Source: Methylobacter sp.
GTDB taxonomy: Bacteria > Pseudomonadota > Gammaproteobacteria > Methylococcales > Methylomonadaceae
Length of the DNA: 40,722 bases
Reading direction: 5' to 3'
Assembly: GCA_025361585.1 (NCBI GenBank)
Contig: JANYKK010000146.1
Coordinates: forward strand, 1-40,722
Positions 1 to 7,812 of the stretch are shown piece by piece. Position 1 is the first letter of the stretch. Each line of letters begins with the position of its first letter. The translations under genes were made by a program, and so were the position numbers. The notes under the pieces are model-generated. The model was not told the origin of the DNA, did not search any database, and was given only the letters and a program-made list of their open reading frames with translations.

Positions 1-141
1 GCTCTTAGTTACTCATCTGCAAGTAATACTTTGCTCACTTGATAAGGCCCATATGGGGAGCAGAATACTTGTCGGTCCGCTTGATAGCACATTCACCGTA
101 GATGGCTACAGGCTTTCCGGCCCCATCCTCGTAACGAATGA
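1..141. repeat. Direct terminal repeat, copy 1 (identical to 40582-40722)
   Basis: gctcttagttactcatctgcaagtaatac...cctcgtaacgaatga is repeated exactly at the end of the window. Confidence 0.97.
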
Positions 142-295
142 TGTAGCCGATGGTGTCATCGTAGGGGGCAAGTTCATAAAGAACCTGGGTCATATTTCCA
201 CAGGTTACTTCTACACGATAGTGCCGATACCAATGGGCACGCTCAGGCGCACGACAGGCGACTAAGACTAACAGTAGCACGAACGCGTATTTCAT
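35..295 (-). CDS. Small putative lipoprotein (MKYAFVLLLVLVACRAPERA...)
   Basis: Internal ATG at 295 preceded by AAGGAGGATCT; hydrophobic N-terminus ending in lipobox-like LVAC. Confidence 0.6.
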   Translation of the reverse strand: MKYAFVLLLVLVACRAPERAHWYRHYRVEVTCGNMTQVLYELAPYDDTIGYIIRYEDGAGKPVAIYGECAIKRTDKYSAPHMGLIK

Positions 296-1194
296 AGATC
301 CTCCTTGGCTCTGAAGCCTTTGAAAGTGGGGAACCTCGGCGCTGCTAGGTTCCCGGTCGGGAAATACTTGTAGGTAATGATCTTGCCACAAAGTTCATGA
401 CGACTATGCCAAAGCGCCCAGCGAGCCGTATCATCAAATCCTGTTCCTACGTCAAAGATTTCTCCAGACGTAAGGTCACGAACGCGGAGTGCGCCGAGCT
501 TTCCCGTGAGTTGCTTATTCGCCTTGTGAGAACTGCGCTTTGTCTGCCCAAGTTCACCGATAGTCGCCTCGTTTGCATTGTGGAGGAGTTCCTGGTAGCC
601 GATAATTTCAGCTTCGCTGTCTGCAAACTGCTTGACCTTAAGAAGCCAGCCTTCATTAACCGTAGAGCGACCTTGCTTGTATGGACCATCAAGTGATCTG
701 AGCATAATCCCTTCATAACCCTTTGCGAGACAAGCCGCCTCAATTTCCAGGAGCTGCTCCAGATTTTCAAGGTGAAGATGGTCCACAAATCTGATGTTGT
801 CACCAAGATGAGCAAACTTGATGTCTCGTATTCGCTTTTGGAGGGCATTGTAGCGAGACGCGTAGCCCATTGATGCAGGAAGGGAAAAGTCGTCAAATAC
901 ATGGTAGGTAACATCGGGCTCTCCGTATTTAGACATGACACCAGACATTGTCTTGCGGTAAGCATTTTCCGCGTAGGCCCGGCCCACGATTAGCTCCCCA
1001 TCAAGACCGTTGAACTCACGGCTCCCAAACAAATTCTGTACGTAACCATTGGGAATGAGCAGAAGTTTCCGACTATAGACATACCCATCGATGATTAGTG
1101 CGCGGATGCCATCTAATTTCGGACTAGCCATTACAGGGAATTTCACAGTGTTGATATTGGCCTTACCTGCGAGCATCGGCTTCATCGGCTTCAT
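292..1194 (-). CDS. ATP-dependent DNA ligase
   Basis: Nucleotidyltransferase motif I KLDGIRA, later YEGIMLR and LLKVKQF motifs; AGGAG upstream of ATG. Confidence 0.9.
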   Translation of the reverse strand: MKPMKPMLAGKANINTVKFPVMASPKLDGIRALIIDGYVYSRKLLLIPNGYVQNLFGSREFNGLDGELIVGRAYAENAYRKTMSGVMSKYGEPDVTYHVFDDFSLPASMGYASRYNALQKRIRDIKFAHLGDNIRFVDHLHLENLEQLLEIEAACLAKGYEGIMLRSLDGPYKQGRSTVNEGWLLKVKQFADSEAEIIGYQELLHNANEATIGELGQTKRSSHKANKQLTGKLGALRVRDLTSGEIFDVGTGFDDTARWALWHSRHELCGKIITYKYFPTGNLAAPRFPTFKGFRAKEDL

Positions 1195-1388
1195 CGGACT
1201 CTCCTAAAAATAATAATCTTTTCGAAGCCCAAGTGACAGACTACAGAGAGTGGTATTTTCTTGCGCCCAGTGATCATCATGCTTACAAATGGGCCAGTCA
1301 CCCCCAGGCGCTTTCCCATCTCAGCTTGGGAACCAGCTTCAATTGTAGCTTTCTTCAGGGCCTTTCTAACGTCATCAATCGTTGCCAT
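1191..1388 (-). CDS. Small Cro/C1-like helix-turn-helix protein
   Basis: MATIDDVRKALKKATIEAGSQAEMGKRLGVTGPFVSMMITGRKKIPLSVV resembles a Cro-type HTH; GGAG 8 nt upstream of the ATG at 1388. Confidence 0.65.
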   Translation of the reverse strand: MATIDDVRKALKKATIEAGSQAEMGKRLGVTGPFVSMMITGRKKIPLSVVCHLGFEKIIIFRRVR

Positions 1389-1701
1389 GATAGCCTGCTC
1401 CTTTACAAATAGGGCATCGTAGAAATTCACCACCGCGAAAGCCGCGCTGCCGCCACTGAATGCCGAGCCCTTTACAATCAGGACAGCGTGTTTGGGTGAG
1501 GTCTAAAAACTTGATGTAGGCAATCCGATTCTTTTCGTCCTTGAGTGCATTATAGGCATCTACGACAGCCGTGTATTCTTCTATATCGCCATCGCAAAGA
1601 TCTGGGTGCTTTTCGCGACTGATATCACGAAATGCTGCCGCAAGTTGATCTTGTGTTACAGAAGGATTTACTCCGAGGACGACGAAGAGATTTTCGGCCA
1701 C
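1375..1701 (-). CDS. J-domain (DnaJ-like) protein with C-terminal CxxCxGxG zinc-finger motifs
   Basis: NLFVVLGV...REKHPDL...DAYNALKDEKNRIAY J-domain with HPD; CPDCKGLG and CPICKGAG. Confidence 0.8.
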   Translation of the reverse strand: MAENLFVVLGVNPSVTQDQLAAAFRDISREKHPDLCDGDIEEYTAVVDAYNALKDEKNRIAYIKFLDLTQTRCPDCKGLGIQWRQRGFRGGEFLRCPICKGAGYHGND

Positions 1702-3713
1702 ACAAGTCCCCTTTCTTTGGTGTAGAGATGCCCAAGCTGAACTCCTGTCATTATAGAATCATCAAATGGCAGGATCATCCACAACCTCTGCGGCCCCAAT
1801 GGAGTCGGGACGGGCATCCCTTTGTAGACTCGCTCGAATCCAGCTCTCGCTAGCTCTCGCGACAGGCCGTTGACCGTGACCTTGCCCACTTGTCGTGAAT
1901 CGTAGATAGCGTGAAGTTCAGTCGCTGTCCACAAGTTATACTTCAAGAACTTATCGCCTAGCCGAAGAACTGTTTCGGGACTATCGCGCAGCATGGCGAC
2001 CCAAGATCCAATATCGCTGCGCCCACTATCAATCATTTCCTGTTTGCTGTGCGTCATCGGAGCTGGCGCCTGCGGATTAAAGCCAGCGAGATCTAGCGTC
2101 CCTAAATGGTGAAATAGCGCGTGGGCCCCTGAACCATTCATCCACTTACTATAGGATTCGTAGAATGCCGACGGTAATGGTTCAGCCTTCACTTCGTGAA
2201 TAAAGAACCGTCGATCAGTGTCCTCAAGAAAGAACGCATCAGGATGATTGCTGGTAAAGAGATAGTTGATGCAATCTGGCACAGTATAGCTGGGAATATA
2301 CTTCGGATTGAGGCGTAGGAGCTTCTGTGTGATCATACTTTTCATACGATCAGCGCTTGCTCGCTTGTCACCGCCAGTAATCTCATCTCCAAGAATGAAC
2401 TGTTTATTCTCAGCCCATTCATTAAACCCAGCACTCAAATCTTTATCCTGAATTTCTGTGCCGTTTTCCCCGTAGATTTTGAACATCGTGTAGCCTACAG
2501 TGGACTTCCCAGTGCCATGCTTTCGTCCCCACAGAAGCACGCAGGTTGCGAGCTTTACACCTGGATTCTGGATTGGGTGGGCGAGCCATTGTTCAAACCA
2601 CTTTCTGGTTTCGACGTCTGGTATGAGATGTTCCAGAAGCCGCCGCCATGGATCGATCGAACCTTCGGCTGGATGACATCCCCACCCTTTCCAGATATTA
2701 AGTTCACCCATCTCTGTAATGCGCGGAAGTCCTGGCTTGTAGGTGACGCGTTCAACTGTGGAGCGGCTCGGCCACATAAGCCATTCTTTCGCAGCAGAAC
2801 GCTCAACCATCTTGATGCCTTTTTCTGTAGCCACCTCTTCAAAGTATCGACGCGTCGCGAATGCGTGATCAGTGAATGCCCTGGGGGCCATACGTTGAAG
2901 ATTATCCAAGCGCAAGACAATACCAGGATTATTGACATAGACGATCTCCTCGTTTAATGCGTGGAGTTCCATGCCAGCTTTCCAAGGCTTGGCACGATTC
3001 ATGTGTTCAATGAACGCCTCTTGTCCTTCGCTTACAATGTAATCATCTAGCCCAGTCTTCCGAGGTGGGCAGAGGCTAGGCAGGCGAATGATTTGCGGAA
3101 TTGCGCCGAGCAACAGAAGTTCGCGTGCCAGAGCATTTTCAGCCTGAATGACCATGTGATTACTGGAAGCATCACTGTCGTAGCAAATGAAAACTGTGCG
3201 AGCCTTCCACACAATGTCTGCGAACTGGGGCAGTACATGGGCGTGCTGGGCGGTTGACCGAAAGCACCAGACCCCTCCCAGGCCAATCGTGGGTATCCCC
3301 ACAGCGCAGGCGCAGGCGGCTTTAAGCTCGCCCTCAGTAATAACAATCGGCATGGTGGGATCTGCCGCTACACGGATCCAGTCAATGATTGGAGGAATGT
3401 AGAGTTCGTTGATGCTACGCTTCGGCTGCAAATACCGCAATTCTTTCTTATCTGTCAATGCCGCAAAGCCCTCATTCGTGCGCTCTAAGAATCTGAAGCG
3501 CCAAAACTTCGTGGCTCTGCCATTGAGTTCGAAGTATGGTATCAAGAAACCAGCCTTCTTAACTGGGAGACCCAGCTTGGGCGCAACCTCATCAGCCGTG
3601 TATGGTGTGAAGCCTAACTTCTTGGCCAAAGTGCTATCTAATCCTGACTCAGCCACTTTGCTCATCAAAGCTGTTCTGACTTCCTGCGGTGTCTTGAAAA
3701 TGCTTCCCATCAC
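1668..3713 (-). CDS. Primase-helicase: TOPRIM/DUF3854-like N-terminus plus SF3/DUF5906-like helicase
   Basis: IVITEGELKAACA and FICYDSD (TOPRIM-like); Walker A GRKHGTGKST; LGDEITG; NYLFTSNHPDAFFLEDTDRRFF. Confidence 0.85.
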   Translation of the reverse strand: MMGSIFKTPQEVRTALMSKVAESGLDSTLAKKLGFTPYTADEVAPKLGLPVKKAGFLIPYFELNGRATKFWRFRFLERTNEGFAALTDKKELRYLQPKRSINELYIPPIIDWIRVAADPTMPIVITEGELKAACACAVGIPTIGLGGVWCFRSTAQHAHVLPQFADIVWKARTVFICYDSDASSNHMVIQAENALARELLLLGAIPQIIRLPSLCPPRKTGLDDYIVSEGQEAFIEHMNRAKPWKAGMELHALNEEIVYVNNPGIVLRLDNLQRMAPRAFTDHAFATRRYFEEVATEKGIKMVERSAAKEWLMWPSRSTVERVTYKPGLPRITEMGELNIWKGWGCHPAEGSIDPWRRLLEHLIPDVETRKWFEQWLAHPIQNPGVKLATCVLLWGRKHGTGKSTVGYTMFKIYGENGTEIQDKDLSAGFNEWAENKQFILGDEITGGDKRASADRMKSMITQKLLRLNPKYIPSYTVPDCINYLFTSNHPDAFFLEDTDRRFFIHEVKAEPLPSAFYESYSKWMNGSGAHALFHHLGTLDLAGFNPQAPAPMTHSKQEMIDSGRSDIGSWVAMLRDSPETVLRLGDKFLKYNLWTATELHAIYDSRQVGKVTVNGLSRELARAGFERVYKGMPVPTPLGPQRLWMILPFDDSIMTGVQLGHLYTKERGLVWPKISSSSSE

Positions 3714-3901
3714 TTACCCCGTGGTTTGATAGGATGCCGCTTCCAGATTTTCATGTGGCGCTTCTGCTCTTTCTCGCAGAACTTCTGGTGTCTCGCAAGT
3801 GCCTCGGCCTGTAAAGCATAGCGAATCTGTGTCTGCGTGTGCGGCGACGGGTAGATCCACTGCCGAAATCTACTTATAATGCTGTTTAAGAGGGTCCACA
3901 T
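3710..3901 (-). CDS. Small hypothetical protein
   Basis: Internal ATG (MWTLLNSIISRFRQW) with upstream AAGGAA; ends overlapping the primase-helicase start. Confidence 0.45.
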   Translation of the reverse strand: MWTLLNSIISRFRQWIYPSPHTQTQIRYALQAEALARHQKFCEKEQKRHMKIWKRHPIKPRGK

Positions 3902-4130
3902 CTGGGAAATTCCTTTTCTTAAGTTCTTGCTGGATCCAGAGTTCGCGAGCTCGCTGTTCATTATATTTCTTAACAGCTTGCTGCATGAAGATAGTGTGTT
4001 CGCGCTGCTGCTTTTCAAAGTCATGCTTCGCCTGCGCGTAAGCTACGAAACTCTGCACGATGGCAGCAATCGGCACTAAGAATATAAACGCGCAGAAGAT
4101 CGCGACGACAACCTTCACTGTGATTTTCAC
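3870..4130 (-). CDS. Small membrane protein with one N-terminal TM segment and charged helical C-terminus
   Basis: GTG start in a GTGA overlap with the upstream ORF; MKITVKVVVAIFCAFIFLVPIAAIVQSFV hydrophobic segment. Confidence 0.6.
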   Translation of the reverse strand: MKITVKVVVAIFCAFIFLVPIAAIVQSFVAYAQAKHDFEKQQREHTIFMQQAVKKYNEQRARELWIQQELKKRNFPDVDPLKQHYK

Positions 4131-4279
4131 TTGCCACCCTTGGGCAACGACAGCAGAAGCGCCGCGAGATACTTCCTAATGTTGACTTTGGAGCCCTGGA
4201 ACTCGGGCTGCCTGCGGCCATCCTCAATAGCCTGGGCCTTCCGCTCTTCGAACGTTCCGCGACGCTTCGCCTGGCCCAT
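4127..4279 (-). CDS. Small hypothetical protein MGQAKRRGTFEERKAQAIEDGRRQPEFQGSKVNIRKYLAALLLSLPKGGK (below the ORF-track cutoff)
   Basis: Read manually on the minus strand; start/stop overlaps with both neighbours. Confidence 0.65.
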   Translation of the reverse strand: MGQAKRRGTFEERKAQAIEDGRRQPEFQGSKVNIRKYLAALLLSLPKGGK

Positions 4280-4491
4280 TAGAATCTCCCATGGTAGATA
4301 GTTAAGGAAGCGGAATGATTCTCTACCTCGGAATCATGCGCTATGTAACGAGCTCCCGCGTTCCATTCACGCAGCCCATTTGTCTTACTGAGCCACGTTA
4401 AGAATTCTAGATGGCTGGAGAATATATGAAGCATCCGGTGCCCCCTATCCTCTGCGTTCTCCCAGCCTAGGTGAATCATACGCTGTGCCAT
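4279..4491 (-). CDS. Hypothetical protein
   Basis: 70-aa ORF in operon context, GGAG-like RBS (AGGAGCCTATC) upstream. Confidence 0.6.
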   Translation of the reverse strand: MAQRMIHLGWENAEDRGHRMLHIFSSHLEFLTWLSKTNGLREWNAGARYIAHDSEVENHSASLTIYHGRF

Positions 4492-4526
4492 GATAGGCTC
4501 CTAAAAGTGGCGTTGGCCTTACCTTA

Positions 4527-4555
4527 AGGTTACGCTCTTTGCTAGTCAGTGGCAA
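4527..4555 (-). promoter_or_regulatory. Putative sigma70-like early promoter P1 (TTGCCA-N17-TAACCT) overlapping palindrome ACCTTAAGGT (4521-4530)
   Basis: Same architecture and a shared 14-nt TACCTTAAGGTTAC with the site at 7217-7230. Confidence 0.55.
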
Positions 4556-4832
4556 ACATTATTTGCAGGTTCTCTTCAATTACCAAGTTATCTTTAATGA
4601 AGGCTTCCTCGGTATAGTCTGCCATCATCACGATTTCGATGCTCGCTTGGATGATGGCAAATCCTTCCTCGCGTGTGATGAGGTTTTCGATATTGCAACC
4701 AGTGAGGCACATCATCGCAGCCTGCAACGCCATCACACCTTCGGCAATACTGAAATCCTGCGGGTTGTTCCTAACGAAAGTTGCGCTTCGCAACATCGCC
4801 TTGCAAATGTCCAGCTTGGTAAGTTCGTTCAT
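4542..4832 (-). CDS. Hypothetical protein
   Basis: 96-aa ORF with RBS (GGAGGAACC) upstream of ATG. Confidence 0.65.
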   Translation of the reverse strand: MNELTKLDICKAMLRSATFVRNNPQDFSIAEGVMALQAAMMCLTGCNIENLITREEGFAIIQASIEIVMMADYTEEAFIKDNLVIEENLQIMFATD

Positions 4833-4849
4833 GGTTCCTCCAGATGGAT

Positions 4850-5392
4850 TCAGTAGTTCTGAGAATTAAGTCGCTTCGCGATCTCGTGGAAGGTAGCGGT
4901 ATCGGATTCAGTCATATCGAATGGATCCGAATTGCGAAGAACGAATGCCTCTAGTTCCGCGACACGGGCCTCCAGACTTCGCGACACGGGCCTAGTGGCC
5001 GCCTCAATGCCCGCCGGGTAGGGATCTAACGATCCGACAACGCATTTGAAGTCCTCGATTATCCAGCGCACCATTGAGAAGCGCTGCATGGTTCCTCCAG
5101 TGGGCCGGTACGCCTGACGGTCCAGGCGCTCAATTTCAGCGAGGAGAAGAGCGGCGGCCTTGACGAGGTTGCGGCGGTCGTCCTTGGAGGGCTTCCAGTG
5201 CTCCGGCTCCCAAGGCCAGATTTCAGGAGGTTCATCCTCGGGGTGAGGCTCCCCCACAGCGGCGTAGCATGCGGCAGCGAGGGCAAGATCTCCTGATGAG
5301 TGCCTATCATCGTGCTCGGCGGTCCAGCCCTCGGCTTTGATTTGGCGCTGGCGCTCGGTCAGAACGTCCTGTGCGGCTTTGGTGAGATCCAT
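4850..5392 (-). CDS. Conserved phage hypothetical protein (TERQRQIKAEGWTAEHDDRHSSGDLALAAACYA family)
   Basis: Characteristic conserved N-terminal phage motif; ATG at 5392 with GGAGAGCAC upstream. Confidence 0.75.
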   Translation of the reverse strand: MDLTKAAQDVLTERQRQIKAEGWTAEHDDRHSSGDLALAAACYAAVGEPHPEDEPPEIWPWEPEHWKPSKDDRRNLVKAAALLLAEIERLDRQAYRPTGGTMQRFSMVRWIIEDFKCVVGSLDPYPAGIEAATRPVSRSLEARVAELEAFVLRNSDPFDMTESDTATFHEIAKRLNSQNY

Positions 5393-5427
5393 GTGCTCTC
5401 CTGGGCGGTGGGGTGTGGTTTTGGGCA

Positions 5428-5685
5428 TCAGCGTTTTGGGACGGTGGACGATCCGCCGCACTGTCCCATGGCGGATTCAAAGGCGATGATTGCGTCTTCC
5501 GGGGTGCTTCCGAATCCAGCGACACCCGAGGCAAGGTCATCACCCCAGAGCAGGCACCACTGGTTCCCATCGCGCTTTGGCTTCAATCCCAGCACAACAG
5601 CCCAGTGATCGCGCTTTTCGGCGGCAGCATGATCTAAGCAGGCTGTGGCATACATTTCCTGCTGAACATGGAACGGGACTTCCAT
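5428..5685 (-). CDS. Hypothetical protein
   Basis: 85-aa ORF in operon context. Confidence 0.55.
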   Translation of the reverse strand: MEVPFHVQQEMYATACLDHAAAEKRDHWAVVLGLKPKRDGNQWCLLWGDDLASGVAGFGSTPEDAIIAFESAMGQCGGSSTVPKR

Positions 5686-5716
5686 CGCGGACTCCTTGGT
5701 TCTTGGTTTTGGACAT

Positions 5717-5905
5717 TCACGGTTCTTGGTAGGTGGTTTCCACGGACTCGATGTTGACTATCAAGCCGCAGGCATCGCAGGATAGGTAGTTCGCGCCGTT
5801 GCCGCCGACCTCATCGAAGGCGTGACAGTTCTTCCGGCAGAAGATCCACTTCCAGAGGGGCAGGAGCCACATCGGAACCGGATGGGTCAATCCGTGGTAT
5901 GCCAT
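5717..5905 (-). CDS. Small hypothetical protein with CxxC motif
   Basis: 62-aa ORF, FCRKNC and SCDACG cysteines. Confidence 0.5.
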   Translation of the reverse strand: MAYHGLTHPVPMWLLPLWKWIFCRKNCHAFDEVGGNGANYLSCDACGLIVNIESVETTYQEP

Positions 5906-5929
5906 GCGTCCTCCAGTGGGTTAGCGTAT

Positions 5930-6178
5930 TCACCAGCCGCTTCCGTAGCGCCCTTCTTCCGACCAAAACTCTTCGTCGATCTGACATCTACGAAACTCTT
6001 CGCTTTCTTCTCTGGCTGTCTTGCGCCGCTTTAGTTCGCCCTCGACTAGATCAACGAAGCCTATAAGGCGGTCGTGGCGGTGTATCATCATGCATAGCGC
6101 GGCTTTCGCGTGCCCCTCGGACATCTCGCTTACCAGTAAACGCCGCCCATCTTTCGTGATCCAAGTTTCGTCTTTCAC
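5930..6178 (-). CDS. Hypothetical protein
   Basis: 82-aa ORF; overlaps the start/stop of the upstream gene. Confidence 0.55.
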   Translation of the reverse strand: MKDETWITKDGRRLLVSEMSEGHAKAALCMMIHRHDRLIGFVDLVEGELKRRKTAREESEEFRRCQIDEEFWSEEGRYGSGW

Positions 6179-6750
6179 GGCGCCTCCTGTGGGTAGTTGA
6201 CCTCAGGGCACTCGGGAAAATACTTGCGGATGATGTCGGATTGAGCGGCTCTGTCGGCGGCCCTGGCGGAACCCCAGGCGGCACTAGCGTCGCCCAAGGC
6301 GCCCAAGGCGGCACTGGCAGAACCCCAGGCGGCACTAGCGGCCCAGGCGACCAAGGCGGCCCTGGCGGAACCCCAGGCGGAACCCCAGGCGGCACTAGCG
6401 TCGGCCAAGGCGTTCTTGGCGGCGACCCAGGCGGCCCTGGCGTCCCTGGCGCCCCTGTCCAGTTCTTCTTCGCTAACTTCGCCAGCGGCGAAACGCCGGG
6501 CGGTTTCGATGGTCTTGCGGGGACGGTCTTCGCCTTCGGGCACTAGGTGGAGCACGGCCTCTGCAAAGTCACAGGCCATGAGTCGTAGACGCGGATCGTT
6601 CTTGTCCACCGATGTCTTGGCCAGCAGCCACAGCATCCAGTCGCCGCGCCTGCAGGCTTTCCAGGCTGTCTGGAGGTCGGGCTGGGTTTCAGCCCATTCC
6701 ACCGCCTCTTCGCAGGCGTTCAGGGTATCGAGTAGAGTGGCGTGGTTCAT
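6175..6750 (-). CDS. Imm5-like putative immunity-family protein with Ala/Trp repeat C-terminus
   Basis: N-terminal CEEAVEWAE...TAWKACRRGDWMLWLLAK and repeated ASAAWGSA units. Confidence 0.65.
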   Translation of the reverse strand: MNHATLLDTLNACEEAVEWAETQPDLQTAWKACRRGDWMLWLLAKTSVDKNDPRLRLMACDFAEAVLHLVPEGEDRPRKTIETARRFAAGEVSEEELDRGARDARAAWVAAKNALADASAAWGSAWGSARAALVAWAASAAWGSASAALGALGDASAAWGSARAADRAAQSDIIRKYFPECPEVNYPQEAP

Positions 6751-7076
6751 GCTGGCAGCCCTTCGCTCAGCCCCAACTCGTGCCGCGCTTCGTCATCCCA
6801 CTCTGTCGCTCCGCCTTCACATTTGTAGGCGAAAGTTACCGAATCCTCGAGTTCATCATCAAAATAGCATACAACTTCATAGTAGCTGCCAAGGTAATGC
6901 GGGAAACTTTTGATTTTGAGTTCAGCACCCACAGGTTCTGGGCCAAACTCCCGCCTCAACTGGTCGATGTAGGCCCTGCATTCTTTTCTCGAGAGTTCGT
7001 TGTAGGCTTCGCTTCCGACTTGAGCGCAGGATTCAGCGGCTGGCGTGGCGCCGATGCTAAGGTAGTCGCGCATCAA
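6747..7076 (-). CDS. Hypothetical protein
   Basis: 109-aa ORF, ATGA overlaps with both neighbours. Confidence 0.6.
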   Translation of the reverse strand: MMRDYLSIGATPAAESCAQVGSEAYNELSRKECRAYIDQLRREFGPEPVGAELKIKSFPHYLGSYYEVVCYFDDELEDSVTFAYKCEGGATEWDDEARHELGLSEGLPA

Positions 7077-7186
7077 GGCCTCTCCCAGTTATGGGTAGCG
7101 AAGATCTTTGTGATAGCCTGCTGGGTGATGGGCGAAGCGGCAGACGCGGATCGCTGCCAGCGGTAAATTTTACAGATTCTAGCCAT
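7073..7186 (-). CDS. 37-aa hypothetical protein MARICKIYRWQRSASAASPITQQAITKIFATHNWERP
   Basis: Manual read; strong RBS GGAGGGGCCTCTA before ATG; TGATG coupling to the next gene; first gene after promoter P2. Confidence 0.55.
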   Translation of the reverse strand: MARICKIYRWQRSASAASPITQQAITKIFATHNWERP

Positions 7187-7223
7187 TAGAGGCCCCTCCA
7201 GTAGGCACAATGCCTATACCTTA

Positions 7224-7252
7224 AGGTTACAATCTAACCACGTTCGGTGCAA
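7224..7252 (-). promoter_or_regulatory. Putative sigma70-like early promoter P2 (TTGCAC-N17-TAACCT) overlapping palindrome ACCTTAAGGT (7218-7227)
   Basis: Directly upstream of the leftward operon starting at 7186; matches P1 and P3 architecture. Confidence 0.6.
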
Positions 7253-7449
7253 GTAATTATTTACAGCTGATGGCACCAGGTGGTTCCTCGTAGCTAAGTT
7301 CTTCGCGACTGTGGGCCAGGGGCTCCTTTCATTAAAGGGGCCTTAGATCCACGCGTCTAGGATCCATTTTTCAAAACGGCAACGGATTTTAGAATCCTGG
7401 GCACGCGGCTCAAGCCTCATACATGAACTCTGCGCTGGGTAGGGGCATG

Positions 7450-7475
7450 AAAAGGCCCTGCTCATGGCAGGGCCC
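7450..7475 (-). terminator. Rho-independent terminator (minus strand GGGCCCTGCCATGAGCAGGGCCTTTT)
   Basis: 8-bp GC-rich stem 7454-7461/7467-7474 followed by TTTT on the minus strand, downstream of the 7492-7755 gene. Confidence 0.85.
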
Positions 7476-7491
7476 TTCGGTGGCGTTTCGG

Positions 7492-7755
7492 CTAGTTCAA
7501 GGCAATAAACCCGTGCTTCGCGTCCCAGGTCAGGGCGGCACCAAATCCACCCAGCGCCACAAACTCATGGGTCGTCATGCCGCTTCGGTAGAGCTCGAAG
7601 GTCCGGTGGGCAAGCGTACCCGGTCGCTTGGGGTTCTGTGCCGCCAGCACTGTGATGGTCGCCAGTGCGACCTTCGGGGTCTTCGGGGTCTGCACAGCAA
7701 CAATCGCCTCGGCGGTGCTGGCAGTGGTAGGATTCTTGCTGTTCTTGGTGGCCAT
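7492..7755 (-). CDS. Small Lys/Pro/Ala-rich phage protein, paralog of 33185-33481
   Basis: ATG at 7755 with AGGAG upstream; NPKRPGTLAHRTFELYRSGMTTHEFVALGGFGAALTWDAKHGFIALN aligns with the right-arm protein. Confidence 0.75.
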   Translation of the reverse strand: MATKNSKNPTTASTAEAIVAVQTPKTPKVALATITVLAAQNPKRPGTLAHRTFELYRSGMTTHEFVALGGFGAALTWDAKHGFIALN

Positions 7756-7812
7756 GTCGGCTCCTGGTATGCGGCAACGACCGCAACCTACTAGTTGCAT
7801 TGGGCGTGCCAA

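Noticed and set aside
447-965. 172-aa minus ORF within the ligase gene
   Set aside because: Alternate frame of the ATP-dependent ligase, which has clear motifs.
2517-2957. Plus-strand 146-aa ORF opposite the primase-helicase
   Set aside because: Antisense to a well-supported gene; no motif or RBS support.
6051-6395. Minus-strand Pro-rich ORF (PPGVPPGPPW repeats)
   Set aside because: Out-of-frame reading of the same repeat region; overlaps better-supported genes 5930-6178 and 6175-6750.
6241-6546. Plus-strand ORF encoding collagen-like GGTPGGTSVAQGAQGG repeats
   Set aside because: It is the antisense of the Ala/Trp-repeat gene 6175-6750; the pattern follows from the repeated GC-rich codons on the other strand.
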